DNA from: Tenacibaculum sp. 190524A05c
Lineage (GTDB): Bacteria; Bacteroidota; Bacteroidia; Flavobacteriales; Flavobacteriaceae
NCBI RefSeq assembly: GCF_964036595.1
Contig: NZ_OZ038523.1
Span: forward strand, 3,850,501-3,914,500
Reading direction: 5' to 3'
Length of the DNA: 64,000 nt
The notes beneath the pieces are model-generated. The model did no database searches. It was not told the DNA's origin and saw only the letters and a program-made list of their open reading frames with translations. Made by a program: the position numbers and the translations under genes. Below are positions 17,641 through 26,137 of this stretch, piece by piece (the stretch's first letter is position 1; every line of letters begins with the position of its first letter).

Positions 17641-19209
17641 ATGGGAAGGAGAATTTTTATTCTAATTGTGGTTTTAATGAGTATTTCGTTGATCGGAATC
17701 ATTGCTGTTCAACTGTATTGGGTTAAAGATGCTGTGAAAAGCAAGCAATTAGAGTTTGAAAATAATGTAACAATCGCACTCGCTAAAACATCTGAAAGGA
17801 TCAAAAAGAGAGAGTACGATGAATTTGTGGATAGACACAGGTCGTTCTTTGAAAATAATAAGGCCAGATCTAATGCAGAAATAAAGAATTATTTATTTCA
17901 ACAAATAGATACGGTAAGCAAGCAAAAGTTCACTTTTGGAGCTACTATTTTAGAGGAGAATTTTAAAATTCCTGTTGACTTTGTTGGAAACGATACAGTT
18001 ATCATTAAAAGATTTACAGGAAAAGAAGATTTTTTATATACTAAAACGTTTGGGGCAGAAGACAGTAAGTTTAAAACGTTTACAGATGAAAATAGCTATT
18101 CAAGATATATGACTTATCCTAGTTGGGAAAAAGAACAGTTTGAATACTTATTTAGTCAAAATAAAAAGTTTACTCCAATTCATAAAAGAATTAGTAGTAG
18201 AGAATTGAATAATACCTTAAAGGACGAATTATCAAAAATGAATATTCGTCAGAAATTTAAATTTGGTGTATATGAAGGAGGTTTAGCTACACCAATTAAA
18301 TCAGGGTATTTTAAAATTGATGAACACGATAATTATTTTTATCCTCTGTTTGAAGACGATAACGGTAACAGTAATTACAAATTGTACGTTTCGTTTCCCG
18401 ATGAAAGAAAAAGTTTGTTATCCGGTATGATTAAAGCATTGCTTATATCATTATTATTTATTGGAATAATTATTGCGGCATTTTCAACATCATTATATCA
18501 GTTAATACGTCAAAAGAAAATCTCTGAGATTAAAACAGATTTTATCAATAACATGACGCATGAGTTTAAAACACCTATTGCGACTATTAATTTAGCTTTA
18601 GATGCTATTAAAAACCCGAAAATTATTAGAGATGAAGATAAAGTGAGACGTTATGTTCAAATGATTAGAGACGAGAACAAACGTATGCATGGACAGGTAG
18701 AAAATGTTCTTAGAATATCGAAATTAGAAAAAAATCAGATCGATATTACGAAAGAAGCTGTAGAAGCTCACGACATAATAGAGGAGGCTATTGATCATGT
18801 GAGTTTATTAGTTTCAGATAAACAAGGAACTATTGATGTTCAGTTTAATGCAATATCGTCTGAGGTTTTAGGAAATAAGTTTCATTTAACGAATGTAATT
18901 GTAAACATGTTAGAAAACGCAATTAAATATTCAGATGAAGCTCCGAAAATAAATGTGTATACAGAGAATACAAACAAATTCTTCATTTTTAAGGTTAAGG
19001 ATGAAGGAATAGGAATGAGCAAAAATGCTCAAAAATATGTTTTCAATAAGTTTTATAGAGAACATAAAGGAAATATTCACAATGTTAAAGGTCATGGACT
19101 AGGATTAGCATATGTGAAGGAAATTGTAGACAACCATCACGGAACCGTTTACGTGGAAAGTGAAAAAGGGAAAGGAAGTACGTTTACAGTAAAATTACCA
19201 TTAATATAA
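17641..19209 (+). CDS. Sensor histidine kinase
   Basis: A 522-residue inner-membrane kinase. Transmembrane helices lie at about residues 5-27 and 262-284 with a periplasmic sensor of about 235 residues between them. The DHp domain has NNMTHEFKTPIATI (His307), followed by the N-box VNMLENAIKYSD, G1 VKDEGIGMS and G2 GHGLGLAYV. The response regulator begins 18 bases downstream. The periplasmic domain is unrecognised, so the stimulus is unknown. Confidence 0.93.
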   Translation: MGRRIFILIVVLMSISLIGIIAVQLYWVKDAVKSKQLEFENNVTIALAKTSERIKKREYDEFVDRHRSFFENNKARSNAEIKNYLFQQIDTVSKQKFTFGATILEENFKIPVDFVGNDTVIIKRFTGKEDFLYTKTFGAEDSKFKTFTDENSYSRYMTYPSWEKEQFEYLFSQNKKFTPIHKRISSRELNNTLKDELSKMNIRQKFKFGVYEGGLATPIKSGYFKIDEHDNYFYPLFEDDNGNSNYKLYVSFPDERKSLLSGMIKALLISLLFIGIIIAAFSTSLYQLIRQKKISEIKTDFINNMTHEFKTPIATINLALDAIKNPKIIRDEDKVRRYVQMIRDENKRMHGQVENVLRISKLEKNQIDITKEAVEAHDIIEEAIDHVSLLVSDKQGTIDVQFNAISSEVLGNKFHLTNVIVNMLENAIKYSDEAPKINVYTENTNKFFIFKVKDEGIGMSKNAQKYVFNKFYREHKGNIHNVKGHGLGLAYVKEIVDNHHGTVYVESEKGKGSTFTVKLPLI

Positions 19210-19227
19210 ATTTGAAGGGTACATAAA

Positions 19228-19929
19228 ATGGGAACTAGAAAAATTCTATTAGTAGAAGACGATCCAAATTTTGGAACAGTCTTAAAAGATTATTTAGCAT
19301 TGAACGATTATAACGTTACACATGCTAAAGATGGTATTGAAGGTTTAATTATGTTTAAAAATTCTGAGTACGATTTATGCATATTAGACGTTATGATGCC
19401 AAGAAAAGATGGTTTTTCTTTAGCTGAAGACATTAGGTCGACAAATAAAGAAGTGCCAATTATTTTTTTAACAGCTAAAACGTTAAAAGAAGATGTATTA
19501 AAAGGGTATCAAGTTGGAGCAGATGACTATTTGAATAAGCCTTTTGATTCTGAAGTTTTATTACACAAGATTAAAGCAATTTTGCAACGTAAAGAAACTG
19601 AAAAATCTAAAGATGATGATCAGTTTGAATTTACAATCGGAAAATTCGCATTCAATTCTAAATTACGACACCTTTCTTTTAATGGAGACGATCCCCAAAA
19701 ATTATCTCCAAAAGAAAGCAAGTTATTAAGAATGTTAGCTATTCATAAGAATGATTTAATGCCAAGAGAATTAGCATTAACAAAAATATGGAGAGACGAT
19801 AACTACTTTACATCTCGTAGTATGGATGTATATATAGCCAAACTAAGAAAGTATTTAAAACTAGACGAACAAGTTGAAATTTTAAATATCCATGGAGAAG
19901 GTTTCAGACTTATCGAGAACGAAGCATAA
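19228..19929 (+). CDS. OmpR-family response regulator
   Basis: A 233-residue regulator. The receiver has acidic residues EDD at 10-12, phospho-acceptor Asp54 (CILDVMMP) and the conserved Lys in FLTAK. The C-terminal winged helix has the OmpR/PhoB pattern (LSPKESKLLRMLA, TSRSMDVYIAKLRKYL, GEGFRLI). It is partnered with the kinase directly upstream and followed by a terminator. Confidence 0.93.
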   Translation: MGTRKILLVEDDPNFGTVLKDYLALNDYNVTHAKDGIEGLIMFKNSEYDLCILDVMMPRKDGFSLAEDIRSTNKEVPIIFLTAKTLKEDVLKGYQVGADDYLNKPFDSEVLLHKIKAILQRKETEKSKDDDQFEFTIGKFAFNSKLRHLSFNGDDPQKLSPKESKLLRMLAIHKNDLMPRELALTKIWRDDNYFTSRSMDVYIAKLRKYLKLDEQVEILNIHGEGFRLIENEA

Positions 19930-19948
19930 CTACTTGAAAATATTAAAA

Positions 19949-19979
19949 AAACTTCCAGCATTTTGTTGGAAGTTTTTTT
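19949..19979 (+). terminator. Rho-independent terminator after the response regulator
   Basis: A 9-bp stem AAACTTCCA / TGGAAGTTT with a 9-base loop (GCATTTTGT), preceded by A and followed by T. Confidence 0.8.
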
Positions 19980-20003
19980 ATTTTTAATATCCAGCAAAGA
20001 AAG

Positions 20004-20624
20004 ATGGCACAGTTTATTAAAATTTATAACGAAAATCCAAACCCGCGAGAGATTGAAAAGGTGGTAAAAGTATTACAGTCCGGTGGTTTGGTAATATATC
20101 CAACAGATACTGTATATGGGTTAGGATGCGATATTACAAATACAAAAGCTCTTGAAAAAGTCGCTAAAATCAAAGGTGTTAAGTTAGAGAAAGCTAATTT
20201 TTCATTCGTTTGTAATGATTTGAGCCATTTGTCAGATTACGTGAAACAAATCGCAACACCGGTTTATAAGATTTTAAGACGTGCTTTACCGGGTCCGTAC
20301 ACTTTTGTGTTACCAGGTAGTACAAACTTGCCAAAAGCCTTTAAAAAAAGGAAAACAGTCGGAATTCGTATTCCTGATAATAATATTGCTAGAACCATAG
20401 TTGAACAATTAGGAAATCCTATTGTATCTACTTCTATTCATGATGAAGATGAAGTTATTGAATACACTACGGATCCAGAATTAATTTTTGAGAAGTGGCA
20501 AAATATTGTTGATCTTGTAATTGATGGAGGTTACGGAGATAATCAAGCGTCAACAGTAATCGACTTAACTCAAGATGAACCAGAAATTATAAGAGAAGGA
20601 AAAGGAAGTATTGATGTTATTTAG
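20004..20624 (+). CDS. Sua5/YciO/YrdC-family protein
   Basis: A 206-residue YrdC-fold protein. VIYPTDTVYGLGCDI, KGVKLEKANFSFVC, LPGPYTFVL and KTVGIRIPDN are the family's nucleotide-binding motifs. Families of this fold make threonylcarbamoyl-AMP for the tRNA t6A modification; length and C-terminal HGGYGD..ASTVIDL-type ending resemble the YciO branch, whose role is less certain. Its 3' end overlaps the next gene by 11 bases. Confidence 0.88.
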   Translation: MAQFIKIYNENPNPREIEKVVKVLQSGGLVIYPTDTVYGLGCDITNTKALEKVAKIKGVKLEKANFSFVCNDLSHLSDYVKQIATPVYKILRRALPGPYTFVLPGSTNLPKAFKKRKTVGIRIPDNNIARTIVEQLGNPIVSTSIHDEDEVIEYTTDPELIFEKWQNIVDLVIDGGYGDNQASTVIDLTQDEPEIIREGKGSIDVI

Positions 20625-21315
20625 ATTATTATTAAAATTTCCTAACGATAGTGGACCTATATATCAAGAAACGATAGAAGGAAGATTACCTGTCGAACCT
20701 TTTAATACGTTTAGTAACTTAATTTTTATCGCAATTTTAATTTACTTCGGACGAAAGATTTATAAAACTCCAAAACAACATCCGTTTTTCTTATTTGCAA
20801 TTCCTGTAATTTTCATTAGTTGGATCGGAGGAACCATGTTTCACGGAACAAGAAGTCATGAGTTTTGGTTAGTTTTAGATTGGCTTCCAATAATGATTGT
20901 TTGTTTAGGTGGAATTATTTATTTCATTGGAAAGATAAGGAAAGTGTGGTGGGAGAGAATTTTATTGGTTCTAGGAATTCTTGCTTTATCAATCCTTCCT
21001 AGAATGCTTCCGATACCCAATACGTATCGCATTTCTTTTGGTTATTTTATAACAGCTTTAACCGTAGTGGGACCATTTATTTGGTATGCGTATTTAACCA
21101 AGTGGAAAAACGCAAAATTCATTTTAATCGGATTCTTAATTTTTGCGCTAGCAGTAACGTTTAGAACTTTGGATAATCTTGTAGTAAAAGGAGATTTAGA
21201 ACCTATTTTACCAATGGGAACACATTGGTTATGGCATACATTTGGTGGTATAGCTGTGTTTTTTCTACTAAATTATATCTACAAGGATAATGAATTGGTT
21301 GTAAATGAAGAATAA
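20614..21315 (+). CDS. Ceramidase-like (CREST superfamily) membrane protein
   Basis: A 233-residue protein with about seven hydrophobic segments. EPFNTFSNLIFI resembles the E..NT.SN element of alkaline ceramidases, GTMFHGTRSHEFWLVLD gives the FH and Asp, and THWLWHTFGG the HxxxH; together these are the zinc ligands and Asp of the CREST hydrolase fold. The serine normally four residues before the first His is Gly here. I use the ATG at 20614, not the TTG one codon earlier. Bacteroidota make sphingolipids, so lipid hydrolysis is plausible but unproven. Confidence 0.65.
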   Translation: MLFRLLLKFPNDSGPIYQETIEGRLPVEPFNTFSNLIFIAILIYFGRKIYKTPKQHPFFLFAIPVIFISWIGGTMFHGTRSHEFWLVLDWLPIMIVCLGGIIYFIGKIRKVWWERILLVLGILALSILPRMLPIPNTYRISFGYFITALTVVGPFIWYAYLTKWKNAKFILIGFLIFALAVTFRTLDNLVVKGDLEPILPMGTHWLWHTFGGIAVFFLLNYIYKDNELVVNEE

Positions 21316-22027
21316 ACCTCGTATATCCAGACTTACCGCAATCTTAACTCAACTACAAGCTAAAAAGATAGTAACGGCAACAGATTTAGCAGCAAAATAT
21401 AACGTAAGTGTAAGAACAATTTATAGAGATATTAGAACTTTAGAAGCTTCTGGAATTCCAGTATTCACAGAAGAAGGGAAAGGATATTCTCTTATGGAAG
21501 GTTATAACTTGCCTCCTGTTATGTTTTCAGAAGAAGAGGCGAATGCTTTAATTACAGCTGAACATTTAATCAGTAAGAATAAGGATAAGTCTTTGGTGGA
21601 AAACTATCAAAGTGCCATCACAAAAATTAAATCTGTTTTTCGTTCATCTCAGAAAGAGAAAATTGATTTATTGTCAGAGAGAATTGCTTTTCGATACAAC
21701 CCGAAAAATGAAATTACTAGTACAAATTTAGCTAAGATTCAATCAGCGATTACAAACTTTCAACTCACTCAGATTGCTTATAATTCAATAGGAGGAGAGT
21801 TTACAAAAAGAGTAATTGAACCTTTTGCATTGTACAGCACAAATGAAAATTGGCTATTAGTTGCTTATTGTAGATTAAGAAAGAACTTTAGAGTTTTTCG
21901 AATTGATTATATTGAAAGTATAACCTTACTTCATGAGCACTTTCCTCCACATGAAATGACCCTACAAGAGTATTTCGAAGAGTGTGTCAAAAAAATCTCA
22001 AACACCCCTGACAAACCGTTGACATAG
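21305..22027 (+). CDS. HTH/WYL-domain transcriptional regulator (YafY type)
   Basis: A 240-residue regulator. Residues 5-60 form a DeoR-like helix-turn-helix (RLTAILTQLQAKKIVTATDL, YNVSVRTIYRDIRTLE); the C-terminal half is a WYL ligand-sensing domain. The start overlaps the end of the ceramidase-like gene by 11 bases. The GyrI-like gene 33 bases downstream is a common partner and likely target or sensor. Confidence 0.88.
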   Translation: MKNKPRISRLTAILTQLQAKKIVTATDLAAKYNVSVRTIYRDIRTLEASGIPVFTEEGKGYSLMEGYNLPPVMFSEEEANALITAEHLISKNKDKSLVENYQSAITKIKSVFRSSQKEKIDLLSERIAFRYNPKNEITSTNLAKIQSAITNFQLTQIAYNSIGGEFTKRVIEPFALYSTNENWLLVAYCRLRKNFRVFRIDYIESITLLHEHFPPHEMTLQEYFEECVKKISNTPDKPLT

Positions 22028-22060
22028 TTGCTCAATAATTTTGTGTTGTAATTAAAAATA

Positions 22061-22525
22061 ATGATAATGAAAACAACACGAATGAATTCATTCCAAGTAA
22101 TTGGAATTAAAGTAAGAACTACAAATGAAAATATGCAAGCAGCTAAAGATATTCCGGCACTTTGGGAACAATTTATGACTAACAATATATTTGAGAAAAT
22201 CCCAAATAAAGAGAATAATGATGTGTATGCTATTTACACAAATTATGAGAGTGATTACACTGGAGCTTACGACATGATTATCGGTTGTAAAGTTTATAAT
22301 TTAAATGAAGTGCCTTCTGAGATGTCAGCATTAGAAATTCCTGAAACATCTTATCAAGAATTTACTGCTGAAGGAAAGTTGAATGATAATATCGTTTACA
22401 ATAAATGGATGGAAATTTGGCAGTCAGAACTAAATCGAGAATATAAAGCTGATTTTGAAATTTATCCTGAAAATGTGGTGCCAACAGAGGATACGAAAGT
22501 TCCGATTTATATTTCTGTGAGATAA
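22061..22525 (+). CDS. GyrI-like small-molecule-binding domain protein
   Basis: A 154-residue single-domain protein of the AraC effector-binding/GyrI superfamily (SHS2 fold): FQVIGIKVRTTNEN, IPALWEQFM, VYAIYTNYESDYTGAYDMIIG, YQEFTAEGKL and YKADFEIYPE. Members bind small ligands or, for SbmC/GyrI, DNA gyrase. A TAATTTTG element (22036-22043) sits just upstream, so it may also be transcribed alone. Confidence 0.82.
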   Translation: MIMKTTRMNSFQVIGIKVRTTNENMQAAKDIPALWEQFMTNNIFEKIPNKENNDVYAIYTNYESDYTGAYDMIIGCKVYNLNEVPSEMSALEIPETSYQEFTAEGKLNDNIVYNKWMEIWQSELNREYKADFEIYPENVVPTEDTKVPIYISVR

Positions 22526-22548
22526 GCTAACATATAAGAAATAAACTT

Positions 22549-22656
22549 ACGTCATTGCGAACGAAATGGAATGGAGTGAAGCAATCTGTATATCCTGAAC
22601 TTAATTTGGGATTAAAAAAGAAAGATTACTTATTCGTTCCCTCATCGGAATGACGT
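22549..22656. repeat. Palindromic intergenic repeat (REP-like), copy 1
   Basis: GTCATTGCGAACGAAATGG with GTGAAGCAATCT on one side, and AGATTACTTATTCGTTCC with ATCGGAATGAC on the other, form a long imperfect inverted repeat between convergent genes. It matches the element at 27925-28002 in both arms. Confidence 0.7.
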
Positions 22657-22677
22657 TTGTTTTTAAATTAAATTCTT

Positions 22678-23676
22678 TTATTGGAGTTTTTTAAATTCTG
22701 TTTTTCCTAAAACGAAATGTTGCCAAACCACAGATGTATGAACACTATAACTTAGCTTACGTTGAATTTGTCTTCGTTTTTTAATGAATTTTCTCAGGTT
22801 TTTATAAAAGCTTAGGTGAGCTTTCAATACTGACCAAGTATGAACTGGACGTAACTCTACCGCAAATTTTAATCCTGCTATTCCATCTAAAATCAAACGA
22901 ATAAAAATCACAAGAATGACATGTTTTCTAGGAACGTTTTTAAGAATAGTAAACAAACTATTTCTAAAATTTAAGAATGTTTTTCTTGGGTTAGATTCTT
23001 GTAAAGTTGCTCCACCAACATGATAAACTGTTGAAGTCCCTACATATTTTACATCGTAACCTTCATTTTGAGATCTCCAGCATAAATCTATTTCTTCTTG
23101 GTGTGCAAAGTAATGTTCGTCAAACCCATTTAACTTATGGAAAACTTCACTGCGTATAAAGAAACAAGCTCCTGAAGCCCAAAAAATTTGGGTAATATCA
23201 TCGAATTGTCCGTTATCTTTTTCTAGATAATTAAAAACACGTCCACGACAATATGGATATCCGAAATAATCTACAAAACCACCACCAGCTCCAGCATATT
23301 CGAATTTTTCCTTGTCTTTAAAGTCTAATAATTTAGGCTGGATAATTGCTGTATTTGATTCATTTTCAAAAACCTCAATAATTGGAGGTAACCAATTTGG
23401 TGTAACTTCAATATCTGAGTTTATCAAGCAATAAATATCCGCATCTATATGCTGTAAAGCATCGTTATATCCTTTGGCGTATCCACCATTTTCTTCGTTT
23501 ATAACAATTTTTACTGAAGGAAAATTCGCTTTTACAAAAGCAATTGAATCGTCGGTAGAAGCATTATCAGCAACATAAACTTCAGTATTTCCATCACTAT
23601 AATTTACAATAGAAGGAAGAAACTGTTCTAGTAATTGCTTACCGTTCCAATTTAATATGACTACAGCAGTTTTCAA
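22678..23676 (-). CDS. Glycosyltransferase family 2
   Basis: A 332-residue GT-A glycosyltransferase. TAVVILNWNGKQLLEQFLPS starts the family fold, ADNASTDDSI and NGGYAKGYNDAL follow, and LINSDIEV contributes the metal/nucleotide-binding acidic pair. FIRSEVFHKLNGFDEHYFAH and EEIDLCWR fit rhamnosyltransferase-type members. The C-terminus has hydrophobic helices that may attach it to the membrane. Probable substrate is a surface polysaccharide or lipid sugar; no polysaccharide cluster surrounds it. Confidence 0.88.
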   Translation of the reverse strand: MKTAVVILNWNGKQLLEQFLPSIVNYSDGNTEVYVADNASTDDSIAFVKANFPSVKIVINEENGGYAKGYNDALQHIDADIYCLINSDIEVTPNWLPPIIEVFENESNTAIIQPKLLDFKDKEKFEYAGAGGGFVDYFGYPYCRGRVFNYLEKDNGQFDDITQIFWASGACFFIRSEVFHKLNGFDEHYFAHQEEIDLCWRSQNEGYDVKYVGTSTVYHVGGATLQESNPRKTFLNFRNSLFTILKNVPRKHVILVIFIRLILDGIAGLKFAVELRPVHTWSVLKAHLSFYKNLRKFIKKRRQIQRKLSYSVHTSVVWQHFVLGKTEFKKLQ

Positions 23677-23723
23677 GTTGGCAAACTTACACTAATAATA
23701 TGACTTTAAAATGTAAAGAACTA

Positions 23724-24170
23724 TTAAATTTTATAAGAAGGAATCTCTTTTAAAAAAACATAAGTTTCGTTATCAGGGTCTAGTTTACAGTAATAATGCT
23801 CTAAACCGTTGGTAACAATTAAGTAGTTTGCATTTAGTTTTAAATTATATCGCGCTATTTGATCGAATGTATCTTGTGTGATTTTAATATGTGGAGCTTT
23901 ACATTCAACGATAATATCTGGTGTTCCTTCAGGAGAAAAAACTAAAATATCGGTGCGTTTTTTTAAGTTGTTTATGGTGAACTGTTTTTCAACGGCAACT
24001 AGAGATATTGGATAATTCTTCTCTTTGAGGAGGAAATGGATATAATGCTGTCGAACCCATTCTTCTGGTGTAAGAACGATATGTTTTTTTCGAACTTCAT
24101 CAAAAATTAGATAGTGTTTTTCGTTATTTTTGATTCTGAAAGGATACGAAGGTAAATTCAGTTTTTCCAT
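23724..24170 (-). CDS. Stand-alone HsdR N-terminal-type (PD-(D/E)XK) protein
   Basis: A 148-residue protein resembling the N-terminal nuclease domain of type I restriction enzyme R subunits. KRTDILVFSPEGTPDIIVECKAP carries D...E.K of the PD-(D/E)XK fold, with ARYNLKLNANYLIVTNG after it. No helicase, HsdM or HsdS is present, so this is not a restriction system. In Flavobacteriaceae the gene commonly sits beside holA, suggesting a DNA-maintenance role; that is inference. Confidence 0.8.
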   Translation of the reverse strand: MEKLNLPSYPFRIKNNEKHYLIFDEVRKKHIVLTPEEWVRQHYIHFLLKEKNYPISLVAVEKQFTINNLKKRTDILVFSPEGTPDIIVECKAPHIKITQDTFDQIARYNLKLNANYLIVTNGLEHYYCKLDPDNETYVFLKEIPSYKI

Positions 24171-24214
24171 CGACCAAATGTAATCAATTTCACTTTTTGA
24201 ATACTCGAGTAAAA

Positions 24215-24595
24215 ATGAAAAATCTTCAGTTACTAATTTCTGCTATTGTGGTTATTGCTGTGAGTTTTGTTTATGGTTTTAATCCTAGTGAGATTTTACC
24301 AGCAGTATTTGGTTTTGAAGTAACGGCTATAGACTTGAAAAATATATTTAGAGCCATTATGGGCTTGTATATTTTCTTTGGTGTTTTTTGGATTGTTGGA
24401 ATTGTTAAAAGTCGTTTTTGGGAAGCTGCAACACTTTCAAATATACTTTTCATGGGAGGTTTGGCATCTGGAAGAATTATTAGCACTTTTGCAGATGGTA
24501 TTTCCAAACAGTTTTTGATTGGAGCATTTCTTGAATTGATTATGATGTTTTGGGGAATATATAATTTCAAAAAATATAAAAGTAAAATTCGTTAG
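24215..24595 (+). CDS. DUF4345 membrane protein
   Basis: A 126-residue membrane protein with four helices. VYGFNPSEILPAVFGFEV, FRAIMGLYIFFGVFWI and GGLASGRIISTFADG fit DUF4345. I choose the ATG at 24215, giving MKNLQLLISAIV, rather than the in-frame TTG at 24197. It ends three bases before holA. Function unknown. Confidence 0.8.
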   Translation: MKNLQLLISAIVVIAVSFVYGFNPSEILPAVFGFEVTAIDLKNIFRAIMGLYIFFGVFWIVGIVKSRFWEAATLSNILFMGGLASGRIISTFADGISKQFLIGAFLELIMMFWGIYNFKKYKSKIR

Positions 24596-24598
24596 TTA

Positions 24599-25600
24599 AT
24601 GAACGACGTTAAGTTAATTGTTGATGATATTAAGCAAGGTAAACTAAAACCTATTTATTTTTTAATGGGAGAGGAGCCTTACTATATTGATAAGATTTCT
24701 GATTTTATTGAGGATTCAGTTTTAGATGAGTCTGAAAAAGGATTTAATCAAATTGTAATGTATGGAAGAGATGTATCTGTAGATGAAATTGTTTCTTCTG
24801 CGAAGCGATTTCCTATGATGGCAGATCATCAAGTTATAATTGTTAAAGAAGCTCAAGATTTGAGTAGAACAATTGATAAGTTAGAGAGTTATGCAGCCAA
24901 TCCTCAGCCTTCAACTATTTTAGTTTTTAACTATAAGTATAAGAAACTTGATAAGCGTAAAAAGGTTTATAAAGCTATTGCTAAAAGCGGATTAATTTAC
25001 GAGAGTAAGAAGTTATATGAGAATCAGGTTGGTGACTGGATTATAAAGGTTTTAAGAGGGAAGAAATATTCGATAGAACCTAAGGCAAGTCAAATGCTAG
25101 TTGAATTTTTAGGTACAGACTTAAGTAAAATAAGTAACGAATTGGATAAGTTAACTTCTGTTTTACCAGCAGAGACTATAATTTCTCCAGAACATGTAGA
25201 AGAGAATATCGGAATATCTAAGGACTTTAATAATTTTGAGTTGCGTAAAGCAGTTGGAAACAAAGATGTTGTTAAAGCGAATAGAATTATCACTTACTTT
25301 AGTCAAAACCCAAAGAGTAATCCGTTGGTAATGACCATTTCGTTATTGAATAGTTTTTTCACACAGATGCTATTATATCATGGATTGAAAGATAAATCCA
25401 AAGCTTCTGTCGCAAGAGCGTTAGGAGTAAATCCATATTTTGTTGATGATTACGTTACTGCTGCAAGGAATTATCCGATGCGAAAAGTTTCACAAATCAT
25501 AGGTGTTTTAAGAGATGCTGATGTAAAGAGTAAAGGTGTAGGAGCAAATCAAACACAAGGAGATATTTTGAAAGAATTAATTTTTAAAATATTACACTAA
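24599..25600 (+). CDS. holA: DNA polymerase III subunit delta
   Basis: A 333-residue clamp-loader subunit that opens the beta clamp. PIYFLMGEEPYYIDKISDFI, FPMMADHQVIIVKEAQ, LVFNYKYKKLDKR and the C-terminal collar helices (NPLVMTISLLNSFF, VNPYFVDDYVTAARNYP) match HolA. ATG at 24599, just after the DUF4345 gene. Confidence 0.92.
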   Translation: MNDVKLIVDDIKQGKLKPIYFLMGEEPYYIDKISDFIEDSVLDESEKGFNQIVMYGRDVSVDEIVSSAKRFPMMADHQVIIVKEAQDLSRTIDKLESYAANPQPSTILVFNYKYKKLDKRKKVYKAIAKSGLIYESKKLYENQVGDWIIKVLRGKKYSIEPKASQMLVEFLGTDLSKISNELDKLTSVLPAETIISPEHVEENIGISKDFNNFELRKAVGNKDVVKANRIITYFSQNPKSNPLVMTISLLNSFFTQMLLYHGLKDKSKASVARALGVNPYFVDDYVTAARNYPMRKVSQIIGVLRDADVKSKGVGANQTQGDILKELIFKILH

Positions 25601-25626
25601 CCAAGAACTATACAAACCGAATTCCA

Positions 25627-26079
25627 ATGAAAAATATTTTCACCAAAGAAGTTACAGACGAAGTTGTAGGAAGAATTAATACACTAACTGCAGAGACACA
25701 ACCGAAATGGGGAAAAATGAATGTGGCTCAAATGTTGGCACATTGTTCGGTTTCTTATGAAGGAGTGTATACTGACAAACATCCTAAACCAAATGGATTC
25801 ACAAAATTTATCTTAAAGTTATTGGTAAAGAAACAAGTGGTTTCAGAAAAACCTTATCCTAAAAATGGAAGAACTGCTCCGCAGTTTTTAATAACAGATG
25901 AACGAGATTTTGAAACTGAGAAGGAACGTTTAATAGAATATATTCTAAAAACTCAGGAATTAGGCGTAACTTATTTTGATGGAAAAGAATCTCATTCTTT
26001 TGGAAAGCTTACGAAACAAGAATGGAATAATTTATTTTATAAACATTTGGATCATCATTTAACACAGTTTGGTGTATAA
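25627..26079 (+). CDS. DUF1569 (DinB-like fold) protein
   Basis: A 150-residue DUF1569 protein. PKWGKMNVAQMLAHCSVSYE and a C-terminal FGKLTKQEWNNLFYKHLDHH supply the histidines typical of the DinB/YfiT-like four-helix metal-binding fold. It lies 26 bases after holA and may belong to the same transcript. Role unknown; related proteins act in thiol or stress metabolism. Confidence 0.85.
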   Translation: MKNIFTKEVTDEVVGRINTLTAETQPKWGKMNVAQMLAHCSVSYEGVYTDKHPKPNGFTKFILKLLVKKQVVSEKPYPKNGRTAPQFLITDERDFETEKERLIEYILKTQELGVTYFDGKESHSFGKLTKQEWNNLFYKHLDHHLTQFGV

Positions 26080-26137
26080 GAGTTTACTTAGGGTATGTAG
26101 TTTTTTTATAACTTTATAAAAACTAAATTCTACTACC

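Noticed and set aside
23724..24170. Type I restriction-modification system
   Set aside because: Only the N-terminal nuclease-like part is present; HsdM, HsdS and the helicase region are missing.
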